Shown: positions 20,721 to 29,983, counted from the stretch's first letter. The stretch: 64,000 nucleotides of DNA from Margaritifera margaritifera (GCA_029931535.1 JAQPZY010001692.1:1341001-1405000), one strand, 5' to 3'. The notes: generated by a model not told the origin, from the letters alone. Translations and numbers: made by a program.

Positions 20721-21186
20721 ATGTCGGATACTTTAGAAGAGCACATTCATTTTTTGCCTCCGGAGCTGCGAGAACGCATTTACAAGAGAGTTGGTCCAGA
20801 TTCAAGTGAAACGCAAAGAACAGTTACATCCTTTACGACACAGACAATTTAACCAGTGGTATCTGAATGCTGTAAGAGCATTGGCTCTTTTCAGAGCGTA
20901 TAAAGAGTCAGGCATTGATCAACTCCCCACAACTCATAAGGATTTCTATGCTACAACTTCTACCTACAGGGTTGGAGTGGTACACAGAATTCGAGAGAAC
21001 AAAGACTTAGAGGATTACAAAAAACGTTTGCAACAAGTGTCACCTCAAGAAGATACTTCTTCATGACGTGTGGTGTGTGAGTTAGTGACTGGTCTGGTTT
21101 CTTATCATTTACCACCAGATAAAGATTCCGTTTGGCAAAAGTATGACTATTTTCTCAAAATGAAAGATGTGCCTGTGAATGACTAG
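20721..21186 (+). pseudogene. Accessory ORF A of a tandem family (F-box-like N-terminus)
   Basis: ATG 20721 opens a frame starting with a TLEEHI..LPPELRERIY motif, which resembles the start of F-box-type motifs seen in many large DNA viruses. The match is short and I treat it as tentative. A frameshift near 20790 moves the remainder to another frame (basic, with HPLRHRQFNQWY), which has a TGA at 21064-21066 and similarity continuing to 21186. ORFs B and C downstream repeat the N-terminal motif, pointing to tandem duplication. Partner and function unknown. Confidence 0.45.
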
Positions 21187-21436
21187 TTTAGAAGAGTACA
21201 TTCGTTGTTTGCCTTTGGAGCTGCGAGAAAGCATTTACAGAGAGTTTGTCAAGATACAAGTGAAACGCAAACTCAAAGTCATTCCTCGATTTGTAAACTA
21301 TTGTTATTTCCACAGTATGAGAAGACTGGTTCTTGGGAGAAACTATTACCTTGGGAACCTGGATATAAAAGCGAACCATGCCAGAACCGTTGTCTTCACT
21401 TGTGAAACGTATTCCGTGGAAGGAAGTCAACGATAG
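21179..21436 (+). CDS. Accessory ORF B of a tandem family
   Basis: 85-codon frame that overlaps the end of ORF A by 8 bp. Its start, SLEEYIRCLPLELRESIY, is a close relative of ORF A, followed by a shared IQVKRK block. After residue about 45 it diverges. It is probably a shortened duplicate. If the F-box reading is right it could recruit host SCF ubiquitin ligase, but I cannot show that from the sequence. Confidence 0.42.
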   Translation: MTSLEEYIRCLPLELRESIYREFVKIQVKRKLKVIPRFVNYCYFHSMRRLVLGRNYYLGNLDIKANHARTVVFTCETYSVEGSQR

Positions 21437-21653
21437 TGTTCAGACCTTAGAGGATTATATACACATGATACAGGAACTGTTTCCATTGAATTTTGGACGC
21501 TATGTGGTCAGTGTGTTAGTGACTACTTTTCTTGGATTTCGTTTCCCAGGACATTTGTTGTGGACTATTTTGGAGGAACAGTGTTTGTGGTGGATTATTT
21601 TGGTGACAAAAAAACATGACCATTCACGCTTTATCGGCGCACGAAAGACATGA
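21378..21653 (+). CDS. Accessory ORF C of a tandem family
   Basis: 91-codon frame overlapping ORF B. Residues about 23-40 (TLEDYIHMIQELFP) resemble the starts of A and B, and the following VVSVLVTTFL resembles VVCELVTGLV near the end of A. The centre is hydrophobic and aromatic. I considered a Bcl-2-like fold because of an NFGR motif, but the paralogy with A and B argues against it. Function unknown. Confidence 0.4.
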   Translation: MPEPLSSLVKRIPWKEVNDSVQTLEDYIHMIQELFPLNFGRYVVSVLVTTFLGFRFPGHLLWTILEEQCLWWIILVTKKHDHSRFIGARKT

Positions 21654-21853
21654 ACACCAGTTGTGTACCTCCGTGTGAAGAAAACATTGGTCAAACTTTA
21701 TCTACACTTCATACGCTTCTAGAAGTGTGCATCGTTAGTTGGTTACACCAACAACTTTACGATTGGAAAGATGTACGTGACTGGAAAAGTGTTGGTTTCG
21801 ATGCCTGGCTACAAGAAGTGGCACACTTTGCCAAGGATCTGGCGTGTCACTAA
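21650..21853 (+). CDS. Small ORF of unknown function
   Basis: 67-codon frame overlapping the end of ORF C by 4 bp. Contains several Trp residues in a predicted amphipathic helix (residues 30-65). It could be the displaced C-terminus of ORF C after a frameshift. No family recognised. Confidence 0.3.
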   Translation: MNTSCVPPCEENIGQTLSTLHTLLEVCIVSWLHQQLYDWKDVRDWKSVGFDAWLQEVAHFAKDLACH

Positions 21854-21896
21854 TTTTCCAAGACAAAAAGAAGTGAACTTGGAACCAAAGTTAACC

Positions 21897-22085
21897 ATGA
21901 CACTCGAACCTCAAGAAGAAGACCACAAGGTCGTACCCATAGAAACACCTGAGGAACAAAAAACCTTTCCGTCAGAGACATTTCGTTCTTCCACCACAGA
22001 GACAAGAATACCAGTGCGTGTGCACCCAATTCGTAGGACACCTATTCATCAAGTGTGTTCTTGTTGTACATTGACTTGTTTATAA
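21897..22085 (+). CDS. Small Glu/Pro/Thr-rich ORF with Cys-rich end
   Basis: ATG 21897 gives a 62-codon frame, acidic and Pro/Thr-rich, with a short Cys-containing end (VCSCCTLTCL). The frame extends further upstream without another good start. No family recognised. It is followed by about 180 bp of AT-rich spacer before the ATPase gene. Confidence 0.35.
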   Translation: MTLEPQEEDHKVVPIETPEEQKTFPSETFRSSTTETRIPVRVHPIRRTPIHQVCSCCTLTCL

Positions 22086-22271
22086 AGAACTTTTATTCAT
22101 TTAGTGGTGGCCTTATTGTTGTACCTCACCATTTTTGGTGTATGCGTTTTCGTACTTCATGACCTGTAAATATGTTTTTTGTTGTTTTTGAAAAAAACAT
22201 TAAACGTGTATGAAACGTATAATACGTCTTGTGTCTTTCGTGTTCTTCTCAAAATTCTTCCTACCTCAGTC

Positions 22272-23014
22272 ATGGCTGCATCTTCCTCTGCCTCCTCTGC
22301 CTCTTCTTCTTCTGTGGTCAAAGTGATTGACGAAAAGTTAGATCGTCCAAGTTGGGAAGCTTTGTATCTGCGCCATCCATTTAACATGTTGATTGCTGGA
22401 CCTAGTGGTTCAGGCAAAACCGAGTTTGTCAAACTTTTGATCGAACACAAATCTCATTTGTTTGATCGTTCTCCTCAACGTATCGTGTGGTGTTACAAAG
22501 AGTGGCAATCGTCTTGCACGTTACTTCATGAAAGTCAAGGAGAAGCCATTTCGTTTGTCGAAGGCATTCCTCATTGATCGTGTCTGACCTGAGTCAAACA
22601 CATCTGGTCATCTTCGACGATATGTTAGGAGAAGACGAAGAAGACATTTTAAACTTTGGTTTACACGAAAAGGACATCATCGGAATGCCAGCATCATTTA
22701 CATTACTCAAAATTTATTTTATACAAAGTAAAGCCCATCGTACCATCAGTCTCAACGCTCATTACGTGGTGTTGTTTAAAAGCCCCAGAGACAAATCTCA
22801 AGTGCAAGTTTTAGCCAAACAGTTAGGTACTCCTAGGCTGAATTATGCGTACGACGATGCCACTCAAACACCTCATGCGTATTTACTCATCGATTTAAAA
22901 CCCACCACTCCCGAGTATTTGAGATTTCGTACCAGTTTGTTTCACCATTGGTGTCAAGAAGGAGGTCCCATCATTTTACACGTCCCCTTCAGTCACTCTC
23001 TGAAAGAAAAAAAA
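22272..23014 (+). pseudogene. FtsK/HerA-type DNA-packaging ATPase, frameshifted
   Basis: P-loop ATPase of the adenovirus IVa2/poxvirus A32-like type that loads DNA into capsids. ATG 22272 follows an AT-rich promoter region. After a Ser/Ala-rich start, Walker A GPSGSGKTEF is at residues about 43-52. The frame meets TGA at 22575-22577, and the protein continues one base over with Walker B LVIFDDML (about 22604) and the ISLNAHYVVLFKSPRDKSQ sensor region (about 22750-22800) typical of Polinton ATPases. A natural end is not obvious. Similarity fades after about 23,010. A single frameshift lies between Walker A and B, so the copy is non-functional unless the sequence has an error there. Confidence 0.9.
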
Positions 23015-23062
23015 ACTATAAAAACATCCACCACGTCATTTCTTTCTCACAGTCTTCGAGAT

Positions 23063-23433
23063 GACTTTCTTTCAATTTCATCTTCCTGCCAAATTGATTC
23101 GCGCCCTGTATGGCATCGATCGCGAAAAAAATGCACAAGTCCGTGCCCATTTGTTTACTTTCACGGCACGTCAATTACTTCAAGGCATCATTCACATCCC
23201 TCATCAACCCAAAACGTTTTTTTGAAAAACATAAAGTGGCGTTGTCACAACTGGCAGATCCTAGAATTGATCCACGCACTAAAAAACAAATCATTTTGAC
23301 CCCTGGTGGTAGTTGTTCTTGAGGAGGTGTCATGATTCGTTCTCTTTTGAAATGGGATCCTAATGCCCAAGCCAAAACCAAAACCAAAAATAAAACCACC
23401 AAGAAGAAGAGCCCTAAGAAAAAAAAAACCTAA
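23063..23433 (+). pseudogene. Small virion/core-like protein with Lys/Pro-rich end, broken
   Basis: ATG 23063 opens a 54-codon frame (MTFFQFHLPAKLIRALYG...), which frameshifts near 23220 into DPRIDPRTKKQIILTPGGS, has a TGA at 23320-23322 and ends with a Lys-rich tail at 23431-23433. An overlapping frame (23363-23545) is even more Lys/Pro/Arg-rich. The I-x-P-x-T-KKQIL-x-GG pattern with a basic tail resembles small Polinton core/membrane-active proteins placed between ATPase and integrase, but I cannot name the family with certainty. Confidence 0.5.
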
Positions 23434-23605
23434 GAAGATGAAGAAGAAAAACCCTTCCAATAAAAAACCACCAACTACTACCAGAAAGAGAGATACTACT
23501 GCTATAGGACGCGCACGTACTCCCGAAAGCCACGAGAGGCAGTGACGGTGTCTCCTTCTCCTCCGTCCACTTCTTCGTCTCCTTCTTCTTCCTCGCCCCT
23601 TTGTC

Positions 23606-23914
23606 ATGATGCCTGCCAAACCGAATTTAAGACAAGTGTTTCCTAATTTGATGCAAAAATGGAAACCCATTTCGAAAGTCACCACTCCTCAGGCATCGAC
23701 TTCGGCTGCTCTGGCAACTGCGGCTGCCACTAAAAAAGTACCCTCACCTAAAACCAAAGTCCAAGAGAGGACCGGCGTGTTACAAAGCTTACTGGATTTA
23801 TCCAAACAAGAACTGACACGATTTAGTCCGTTGAAAACACCTCAACGTCGAGTGATGCCTGTCGTGAAGATGGTACGCCGTGCGGAAAATCAGTGGAGAC
23901 GTGTTCCAGTATAA
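23606..23914 (+). CDS. Basic small protein of unknown family
   Basis: 102-codon open frame starting ATGATGCCTGCC. Ala/Thr/Lys-rich middle, Arg-rich end (RRAENQWRRV). Isoelectric point clearly basic. Lies in the virion gene block between ATPase and integrase and overlaps the next ORF start by 22 bp. Possibly a core protein. Confidence 0.4.
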   Translation: MMPAKPNLRQVFPNLMQKWKPISKVTTPQASTSAALATAAATKKVPSPKTKVQERTGVLQSLLDLSKQELTRFSPLKTPQRRVMPVVKMVRRAENQWRRVPV

Positions 23915-24393
23915 AAAAGAAGTGTGACCTCCGAGAAACCTCAGTTCTATTGTTTGTTCCCGACATCCAAGATGACCCCAAAAGTGGACACCATTCTACT
24001 CGTCCCAAGAAAGGCAAAACCAAAAAAGAACTTCCACCTCGTCTAGTTAAACATTGGGACGTGTTGTCCGACCTGACTAAATCCAATCCGCATATGCGAA
24101 AACAACTCATTCAGACAGCTCCCAAAGAAATCATCGATACCGTGAGCGAATGTTGTTTGAATGTGTTGAAAGGAACGGTACCTTTTGTCCAAGATGCAGA
24201 GAAAAAAAAATTAGGCAAACATCGGAACGTTCTTCGCCAAATGGTCAAAAAGAAAATACCTCTCAGTCAAAATAAAAAAATGTTGGTGCAACGAGGAGGA
24301 TTTCTACCCATACTGATACGACCGTTGTTAAAAATAGCGGCTTCTTTGTTAGGTACGATTGCTGGACCCATTTTAGGAGGAGTCATGCTATAA
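23893..24393 (+). CDS. Polinton core/PX-like protein with QRGGF motif
   Basis: Open frame of 166 codons, start uncertain because the first 40 residues do not look conserved and an alternative ATG at 23971 is in another frame. From residue about 50 it matches a very widespread Polinton protein: a helical LSDLTKSNPHMRKQLI repeat-like part, a CCLNVLKGTVP segment, many lysines, then KKMLVQRGGFLPILIRP, and a hydrophobic Gly-rich end (SLLGTIAGPILGGVML). In the family this basic plus hydrophobic layout suggests a DNA-core or membrane-active virion protein. The body is unbroken here. Confidence 0.65.
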   Translation: METCSSIKKKCDLRETSVLLFVPDIQDDPKSGHHSTRPKKGKTKKELPPRLVKHWDVLSDLTKSNPHMRKQLIQTAPKEIIDTVSECCLNVLKGTVPFVQDAEKKKLGKHRNVLRQMVKKKIPLSQNKKMLVQRGGFLPILIRPLLKIAASLLGTIAGPILGGVML

Positions 24394-24417
24394 AGACGGG
24401 AAGAAAAAGAAGATAAA

Positions 24418-24984
24418 ATGGACACCCTTCTATGGAAAGACAACACACTTATACCGTTGGATATTATGGAAGGACGAAAACTGACTTTAGTTCCTTACAA
24501 ACGATGGATGGAATTCCATAGTTGGAACGAACAACGGATACCTCATTTACTTCCCAATCCGAATCTCAACGAGATGTCACAGTTACAACAAGAATTACAA
24601 TCGCTCATGGATCGAAGTGATTTGTCAGAAGCAGAAAAATCGCAACGGTAAGGTCAACTCTTGCAACGTCTTCAACTCTTTCACCAGAAAGCTTTAGACG
24701 AAACAGCTAAACCCACTCTGAAAGATTTCAAGGCGATGATGAAAAGCGAACCTAAAGTCACCACCATCACTAAAACAGACACCGCCACGGGGACGACAGA
24801 AGAAGACGAGCCCCGAGAAGTGTTTCAAACTCCGTCTGCTCCCATCTCTAGTAAGATTTCAGCTGCCTTGTTGACACCCTCTCCTACACCTTTTAGAGAA
24901 GAAATGAAAGCTTGGGTTAAAAAGATGATGTCCACTCCCTCTTCAGCAGAAGAAAAAAAAATAAAGAAAGCAAGACTGAAGTGA
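24418..24984 (+). pseudogene. Integrase-adjacent Polinton virion protein, one internal stop
   Basis: ATG 24418. N-terminal KLTLVPYKRW segment and a helical LQQELQSLMDRSDLSEAEKS region are features of the protein that commonly precedes integrase in Polintons. A TAA at 24649-24651 interrupts the frame where the family continues (LLQRLQLFHQK). The remainder, 24652-24984, is Thr/Ser/Pro-rich and ends in a basic KKARLK tail. The stop sits where family members usually carry a polar residue and is most simply a point mutation. Function in the virion is not established. Confidence 0.6.
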
Positions 24985-25091
24985 AAAAAGACACCAAGAA
25001 GAAACCTACCATCACCCCTTCACAACCGACTCCTGTGGCTCGTTGAACGCGTCAAGCCGCTTCGTCCAAACCTCACGACACCAAAAGTAGT

Positions 25092-26221
25092 ATGGAACAG
25101 TGGGTGACTTATTGAGGAACAACAAAAAATCATATAGAAACTTTTAGCTAGCATTTACTACATCCTGCCCATGCTGCTGGTTACGGAGGAGTTCAAAAAT
25201 TGTATCGGGCTGCTAAAAGCCAATTGAAAAGTGTACGTTTGCCAGAAGTACGACGATGGTTACAAGAACAATCGACGTACACGTTACACAAACCCATTCG
25301 ACGAAATTTGTCTAGAAGTCAAACCAAAGTGGAAGGGATCGATCATCAATGGCAAGCAGATTTAGCGGATGTCTCTCATTTGGCAGCGTACAATCGTGGT
25401 TACAAATATTTGTTTTGTGTCATCGACGTGTTTTCCAAATTTGCTTGGGTCGTGCCTTTGACTTCTAAAAGCAGTACCCAGTTGGTACGCCCCTTAAAAC
25501 TGGTGTTGAAACAAAGTGGTCGTCACACTTTACGATGGCAAACCGACAAAGGCTCCGAATTTCTAAACCAAGCTTTTCAAAAAGAGTTGAAACAACGCCA
25601 CATTCATTTTTTTACCACCGAAAATCCTGAAACCAAAGCCAGTGTCGTGGAACGTTTTCAAAGAACTTTGAAAGAGCGCATGTGGAAATATTTTACATAT
25701 CAACACACTCTCAAGCACATCGACGTGTTACCACGTTTGGTCAAAGCGTACAATCAATCGTACCATCGTAGCATCGGATGAGCACCACTGAAAACGAAGT
25801 GACGGTGTTTGATAAATTGTTTGGTACACCAAAATTGAGACACCAGAAAATCGTGGTGCTCAAGACGGGAGATTGGGTTCGCATCGGAAAAACCAAACGC
25901 ACTTTTGACAAAGGTTATTTACCCAACTGGACGACCGAATTGTTTCGTGTCACTGGACCAATGCGTTGACGTGATCCTCCCGTCTATAAATTGGAAGACA
26001 TGCACGGAGAAGTGTTAAAAGGAACTTTTTACTTGCCTGAGTTACAACGATTGACCAAAAAAGAAGACGACTTGTACGACATCGAAAGCATTCTCGAACG
26101 AAGAACACGCAAAGTGGGCAAACGTCGAGTAGAAGAAGTCAAAGTGCGTTGGAAAGGATATCCACCTGGTTTTGATTCTTGAATTGCCGCTTCCCAAGTC
26201 GTCGACTATAAAAAGAAGTAA
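25092..26221 (+). pseudogene. Retroviral-type integrase with C-terminal chromodomain, broken
   Basis: Inserts the element and makes 6-bp duplications. The N-terminal part (25092-25199) has stops and a frameshift, followed by an AAGYGGVQKLYRAAK motif. The catalytic core is an open stretch at 25200-25778. The D,D-35-E residues are visible: D in WQADLADV (about 25355), D in WQTDKGSEF (about 25545) and E in VVERFQRTL (about 25650). After a stop at 25779-25781 the frame shifts. The SH3-like part has a TGA at 25967-25969, and a chromodomain (YDIESILERRTRK..VRWKGYPPGF, about 26077-26175) is cut by a TGA at 26180-26182 where a Trp codon is expected. End at 26219-26221. The perfect TGCGAT duplication shows that an active integrase acted when this copy arrived. 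Confidence 0.95.
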
Positions 26222-26226
26222 CCAAC

Positions 26227-26602
26227 ATGCCGTTCAACACAGCAACTACCTCTTCTCCTTCGCAGAGTTCCTCTCTTCACGAATTAGAAAAACAACCTTT
26301 GCGGGTGTGGTGCGGAGAACGTGTGCCTAAAAATCAAATCGTCTTTTTCTGCCAAATCTTTTTGGTATATTGTGTCATCGGAGCAGCCATTGCCAATTTG
26401 AGTTTGCAACAAGGGAAGAAAAAATTTGTGGACCATTTTACTCAGTAGTTGCATCGGTTATCTTTTACCCAGTCCTTCCTTGAAATTTACGACGGACAGT
26501 CACAACAGCAGCCAGCACAACGGTAAACGGTACGGCCAACGCCAGTCATCCTTCTTCCAGTCACCACAATACCAGCCCTCTTTTGGAACAGTTTGAACAT
26601 CA
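26227..26602 (+). pseudogene. Small Polinton membrane protein, frameshifted
   Basis: ATG 26227, six bases after the integrase end. An RVWCGERVPKNQIVFFCQIF segment leads into a hydrophobic helix (FLVYCVIGAAIANLSL, about residues 38-53). The frame meets TAG near 26446, and the usual continuation (SSCIGYLLPSP) follows in another frame before a polar tail ending near 26602. This hydrophobic protein regularly lies between integrase and capsid genes in Polintons. Function unknown. Confidence 0.6.
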
Positions 26603-26655
26603 TTCTCCTTTGGCCGCAAGTGACTCCTCGGACACCAGAACCCTCGAACTACTAT

Positions 26656-27576
26656 GAATAACCAATTTTATTGAACTTTACCCAGTGACGTGTGTTTCTC
26701 AACAACAAATGATGTTGTTTCCCGGCTAAATTACCTCCATCAATACAATTGAATCACGAAGCTCATTGGGAAGTGGCTTTGGTAGAAATCATTCATCCTA
26801 CGCAAGCCCTCAACATCAACGAAGGCCAAAGCACTTTCATCGTGGATATCATAAACGAGCAAGTGCAACAACACTTGGACACCAATGATCCTATAAAAAA
26901 AACAACACCAATCCTCCTTCTTTGACTAGCTGTAGCATGAGTATTCCTGTGGGGTATTATTTTAATGCTCAGCATTTGGTTGAGACGATTGCAGCTATCT
27001 TTCAGGACCAATTTGGCAAAGCCGTGGACAAAACCAAGAAAATTGTCCATATCGAGTACCATAAAGTGTCACATCGTCTTAGAATGCATTTTTCGGACCT
27101 CCATCACTTTTTGTCCTGAGTTGTTTGATATTTTGGGCGCATACACAAAACTGGTTCCCATGAAAGACATCCACAGCAACGATCGATTTTACAAGTTTTT
27201 TCGCTACCCTGTCGAATTAAACGATGGACTGAATGTATTGTTTGTGTCCTCCGATGTAGTGGAGTACAACGTGGTGGGAAACACAGCCGCTCCGTTACTG
27301 AGAGTCATTCCTTTCAAAGCGGATTCTGCTGTCACCGCGTACGAGGAAGTTGGAAACACGTATCACGTTCACCGTGAATTTGTACATCCTCATTATATTC
27401 CAGTCAGTAACTCGTATTTTGACAGTGTCAACATTAGTATAAAAGGAGATTTGGGACAAAGTGTTATATTCAGTAAAGGAAAAGTCACGGTGAAACTACA
27501 TTTTCGAAAAAGGTTTGTAACACCAAAATGTATCCTGTGTACCAATGAGTGGCTCGACAACGAGGACACGGTTTAG
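26656..27576 (+). pseudogene. Penton-like minor capsid protein (single jelly roll), broken
   Basis: Starts at ATG 26656 (NNQFY start typical of the family) with an immediate TGA. The characteristic HWEVALVEIIHP segment is in another frame near 26766-26802, a SIPVGYYFNAQHLV segment at about 26940, and a long open stretch at 27111-27576 carries the C-terminal half, ending in the family pattern FDSVNISIKGDLGQSVIF..GKVTVKLHFRK. The true end is probably near 27520. Forms capsid vertices in related viruses. At least two frameshifts and several stops make it inactive. Confidence 0.85.
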
Positions 27577-27944
27577 GAGATATGTTAAAATCTGCTTTTC
27601 GGACGGTAGCCCCCATCTTGAAACCCATGGTGACTCGAGGATTGCATGCCTTAAAAGATGCCGCTTTGACGCAAGGAAAATAATTTCTTCCTAAACGTCC
27701 TCATCGACAAACAAAATCCGAAAGAAGCCTTTATGAGAGCAGGAAAAATGTGTTGCTGCAAACTGGAAAAGAACTTTTGGGTCGACGAGAGACCCCAATA
27801 AATTTGCTTCACGCCTCTGGCCCTGGCATTACTTCTTCCTTCACTCCACAGCAAGGACAAGGCAGAAAGAGGCGTCGACACCCCTTGGGATTCTTGCATC
27901 GTCATCATGGTCGGGGCATGGCAAACAGATCCAGTTCTGACTAG
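27528..27944 (+). pseudogene. pVI-like virion protein, broken
   Basis: ATG 27528 overlaps the penton gene end. The seventh codon is TGA (27546-27548). Then comes the typical GHGLGDMLKSAFRTVAPILK amphipathic helix, a second helix (HALKDAALTQGK), a TAA near 27681, further similarity in other frames, and a GQGRKRRRH basic end near 27880. In adintovirus-type Polintons this position holds a membrane-lytic internal virion protein comparable to adenovirus pVI. Assignment rests on the Gly-rich amphipathic helix, gene position and basic C-terminus. Confidence 0.65.
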
Positions 27945-28056
27945 GTACATTCGCAAGAATCTCGGTGCATCATTTTTTCAACAGTTAGTAATCAAACACG
28001 TCTTATTCTCTGACCGTTCTTCTTTTCTTATTCTTTTTCTGAACACCGTGTGATTT

Positions 28057-28212
28057 ATGAGTTCTGAGATCTCGGAAGAAAAGGTGTTGAGAAAGTGGTA
28101 TAAAGACTTGCAGGATCGTTCTTCACCTCCACTCACTTCTCTGGAGACCAAACGCATCGAAGCTCTCTTGCAACAGAGTACAGAGACTTCCGTGATTCAT
28201 CGACTTACTTGA
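28057..28212 (+). pseudogene. Remnant of the capsid-adjacent CxxC gene (element 2)
   Basis: 51-codon frame from ATG 28057. Its TKRIEALLQQSTETS segment matches TKYVEALLYQSTDALL in the element 4 gene at 31,890-31,925, which normally follows the major capsid gene. The Cys/His-rich front half is absent here. The region 27,945-28,056 contains nothing resembling a capsid gene, so a deletion removed the major capsid gene and the start of this one. Confidence 0.5.
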
Positions 28213-28285
28213 GAGACCAATTCAAGCATAAAGTCAAGTGTGAATTGAGGACTTATCGTTACCTGTGAACCAAGAAAAAAAAGAA

Positions 28286-28852
28286 ATGGATACCTGGGAA
28301 CTCCATAACATGTTGACTCGCTGTTCGTACACTTCTTCTTGGAATCCTGTGGTGTGTGCTAAAGATGAACTTATCCATCGCAAACCTACAGACGTTCATG
28401 CCTATGTCATCAATACCGACGTCAGTGATCGACCAGGAACCCATTGGGTGGCCGTGTACTTTCCCAACGATCACAGTGTGGAATATTTTGATTCTTATGG
28501 ATTACCTCCTTTGGAAGACGACATCATTGACTTTATGAGAAGAAATGCGGTCTCTACTCGACTCAATAATGCCAGATTACAAGGATCAGATTATATGGTG
28601 TGTGGACAATATTGTGTGCATTTTCTTCATCAACGCAGTCTCAGATATTCCTTAGAACATTTAGCGACTTGTTTTGATAGAGAGTATGCTCGAAACGATG
28701 CTAAAGTAGAAAGATGGTTTTGTGAACATTATGGTTATCTCTTGTCTTTAGCTCAGAAACGTAGTGTGCATCGAGGACAGAATGATTTAGAACAGTGGAA
28801 GTCGAGTTTGACTTCCCAACGTTGTCAACCCTGTAAATACGTTCATGTTTAA
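28286..28852 (+). CDS. Adenain-type cysteine protease (maturation protease)
   Basis: Intact 188-codon frame. ATG 28286 is the first ATG in a frame open from 28265. Cleaves virion proteins during assembly in adenoviruses and relatives. The catalytic triad is readable in adenain order: His in GTHWVAVYF (residue about 51), Asp in EYFDSYG (about 67), and Cys in the CGQYCVHFL block (about 113, after the Gln of the oxyanion hole). Length suits Polinton proteases (about 180-200). It follows the capsid-adjacent gene, as usual. One of only a few unbroken genes in this element, which is notable among so many pseudogenes. No histone-type stem-loop follows; AT-rich tail only. Confidence 0.95.
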   Translation: MDTWELHNMLTRCSYTSSWNPVVCAKDELIHRKPTDVHAYVINTDVSDRPGTHWVAVYFPNDHSVEYFDSYGLPPLEDDIIDFMRRNAVSTRLNNARLQGSDYMVCGQYCVHFLHQRSLRYSLEHLATCFDREYARNDAKVERWFCEHYGYLLSLAQKRSVHRGQNDLEQWKSSLTSQRCQPCKYVHV

Positions 28853-29045
28853 AAAATGTTTGTTTGTATTTGCATTTTGTGTTAGAGAAGCTTCTTGTTG
28901 TTCATTAAAAAATGTTGATTTTTGAAAGAAAATGGTGTAGTGTTGTTTATTTTATTTTGATAAAAATGAAATGGTTATGCTCTTTCACTCTTTCTATCCC
29001 TCTGAGGTAACCTACTCTTTCACATTTCTCACTATTAATCTGAGT

Positions 29046-29085
29046 CATGTTTTCCATCGCGTCCGCGCTTCCAGCATATAAAGCG
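29046..29085 (+). promoter_or_regulatory. Conserved promoter module with TATA (copy B)
   Basis: ATGTTTTCCATCGCGTCC...GCATATAAAG, about 52 bp before ATG 29137. Near-identical to 5171-5209. The leading ATG of this block is in frame with the gene but is part of the promoter, so I do not take it as the start. Confidence 0.72.
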
Positions 29086-29136
29086 GTGTGTTGGTCAGTC
29101 CAGTCACTCTCGTTGACTCGCCAATACTTCAAGAAG

Positions 29137-29520
29137 ATGGCAGCCAAAATTAGCACGTTGAATGAAGCAATGGCGAATATGCAGCGAGTGAGGCATGTTT
29201 TGCTTGAGAAGAACCCAGAGAAGAAGACTGATCTTTTTGCAAATGGCTCAAGATCTGGTGGAAGAAGTCCTGAGAGAAGAAATCGTCAGGGACAGAGCGG
29301 AATGGAGGAGAGACAAAGAGTTCAGCAGCAGCAAAGACAACAACAACAGCAGCAGCTACAGCAACAACAACAACTCTTACAGCAGCTGAAACAACCAAAC
29401 GGAGAAGTCAGCTGCAGAATGGATTGTGATCAGTTTGCCTTCTCTTTCGCCAGAAAGCGCCCTTGTCCTGCAGCAGTGAGACCTGTGGCGAAACGTGGAC
29501 GTCCTGCTGCTAGAAGTTAA
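29137..29520 (+). CDS. Gln-rich basic small protein with promoter module and histone-type end
   Basis: Intact 127-codon frame. ATG 29137 is chosen because it lies downstream of the TATA box. An N-terminal helix (about 1-30) is followed by a charged region, a Gln-rich coiled stretch with runs of up to seven Gln (about residues 58-85), and an Arg/Pro/Ala-rich tail with KRPCPAAVRPVAKRGRPAARS, which looks like an NLS or AT-hook-like basic motif. No family recognised. It shares its promoter block and 3'-end type with the Arg-tailed gene of element 1 (5254-5778), and both sit near an element end. Unbroken, unlike most of element 2. Confidence 0.62.
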   Translation: MAAKISTLNEAMANMQRVRHVLLEKNPEKKTDLFANGSRSGGRSPERRNRQGQSGMEERQRVQQQQRQQQQQQLQQQQQLLQQLKQPNGEVSCRMDCDQFAFSFARKRPCPAAVRPVAKRGRPAARS

Positions 29521-29551
29521 AAAAAACTTCTCACCAAAACAAAAACCCAAC

Positions 29552-29567
29552 GGCCCTTTTTAGGGCC
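29552..29567 (+). terminator. Histone-type 3' stem-loop after Gln-rich gene
   Basis: GGCCCT-TTTT-AGGGCC, perfect 6-bp stem, preceded by CCCAAC, followed by ACCCA and CTAGAAAAAGATTAC. 31 nt after the stop at 29520. Closest of all copies to the animal histone consensus. Confidence 0.87.
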
Positions 29568-29983
29568 ACCCAGATCTCTAGAAAAAGATTACTGTAGGAT
29601 TGCCTACCAAAACAAATTTAGTGTCTTTGTATGTGAAGTGTTTGTTTGTTGTGTTTTGTCTTTGTCTTCCCACTCCAAAAAAAATCCCTTTCCCTTCAAA
29701 AAAAAATGTATGTGTGATGTGTGTTTGCATAGAATGTTTGTTTTTTTTTTTTTTTTAAATAAAAAAATTCTAAAAATGTATGTGTGGTGTGTGTTTGTAT
29801 AGAGTGTGTTGTGTTTTATCAAAAAAATAAAAATTTAAAAGTGTTTCATTTTAGGTCCGCGTACTGAGTGTGGTTTTTTTTGTAGGGGTGGTGGAGTGCA
29901 GAATCGGCGAAGCAAAGAATGACCTCATAAGGATGACGTCAGACGCGGTCGTGTGGGTGATGTTTTTTTATGTATGTGTGAGG
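29568..29983. other. AT-rich spacer without gene (element 2)
   Basis: A roughly 40-bp stretch with ATGTATGTGTG(A/G)TGTGTGTTTG is repeated at 29,706 and 29,775. Poly-T/A runs. No coding frame I can support. Confidence 0.5.

Noticed and set aside
21378..21853. Bcl-2-like protein (NFGR and GFDAWL motifs suggesting BH1 and BH2)
   Set aside because: The motifs are in two different frames and short, and ORF C is better explained as a paralogue of ORFs A and B. I would need a structure or HMM match to propose it.
29047..29136. Upstream ATG extension of the Gln-rich gene (30 more codons)
   Set aside because: These bases are the conserved promoter module with its TATA box, repeated in two other places in unrelated reading contexts, so they are unlikely to be coding.
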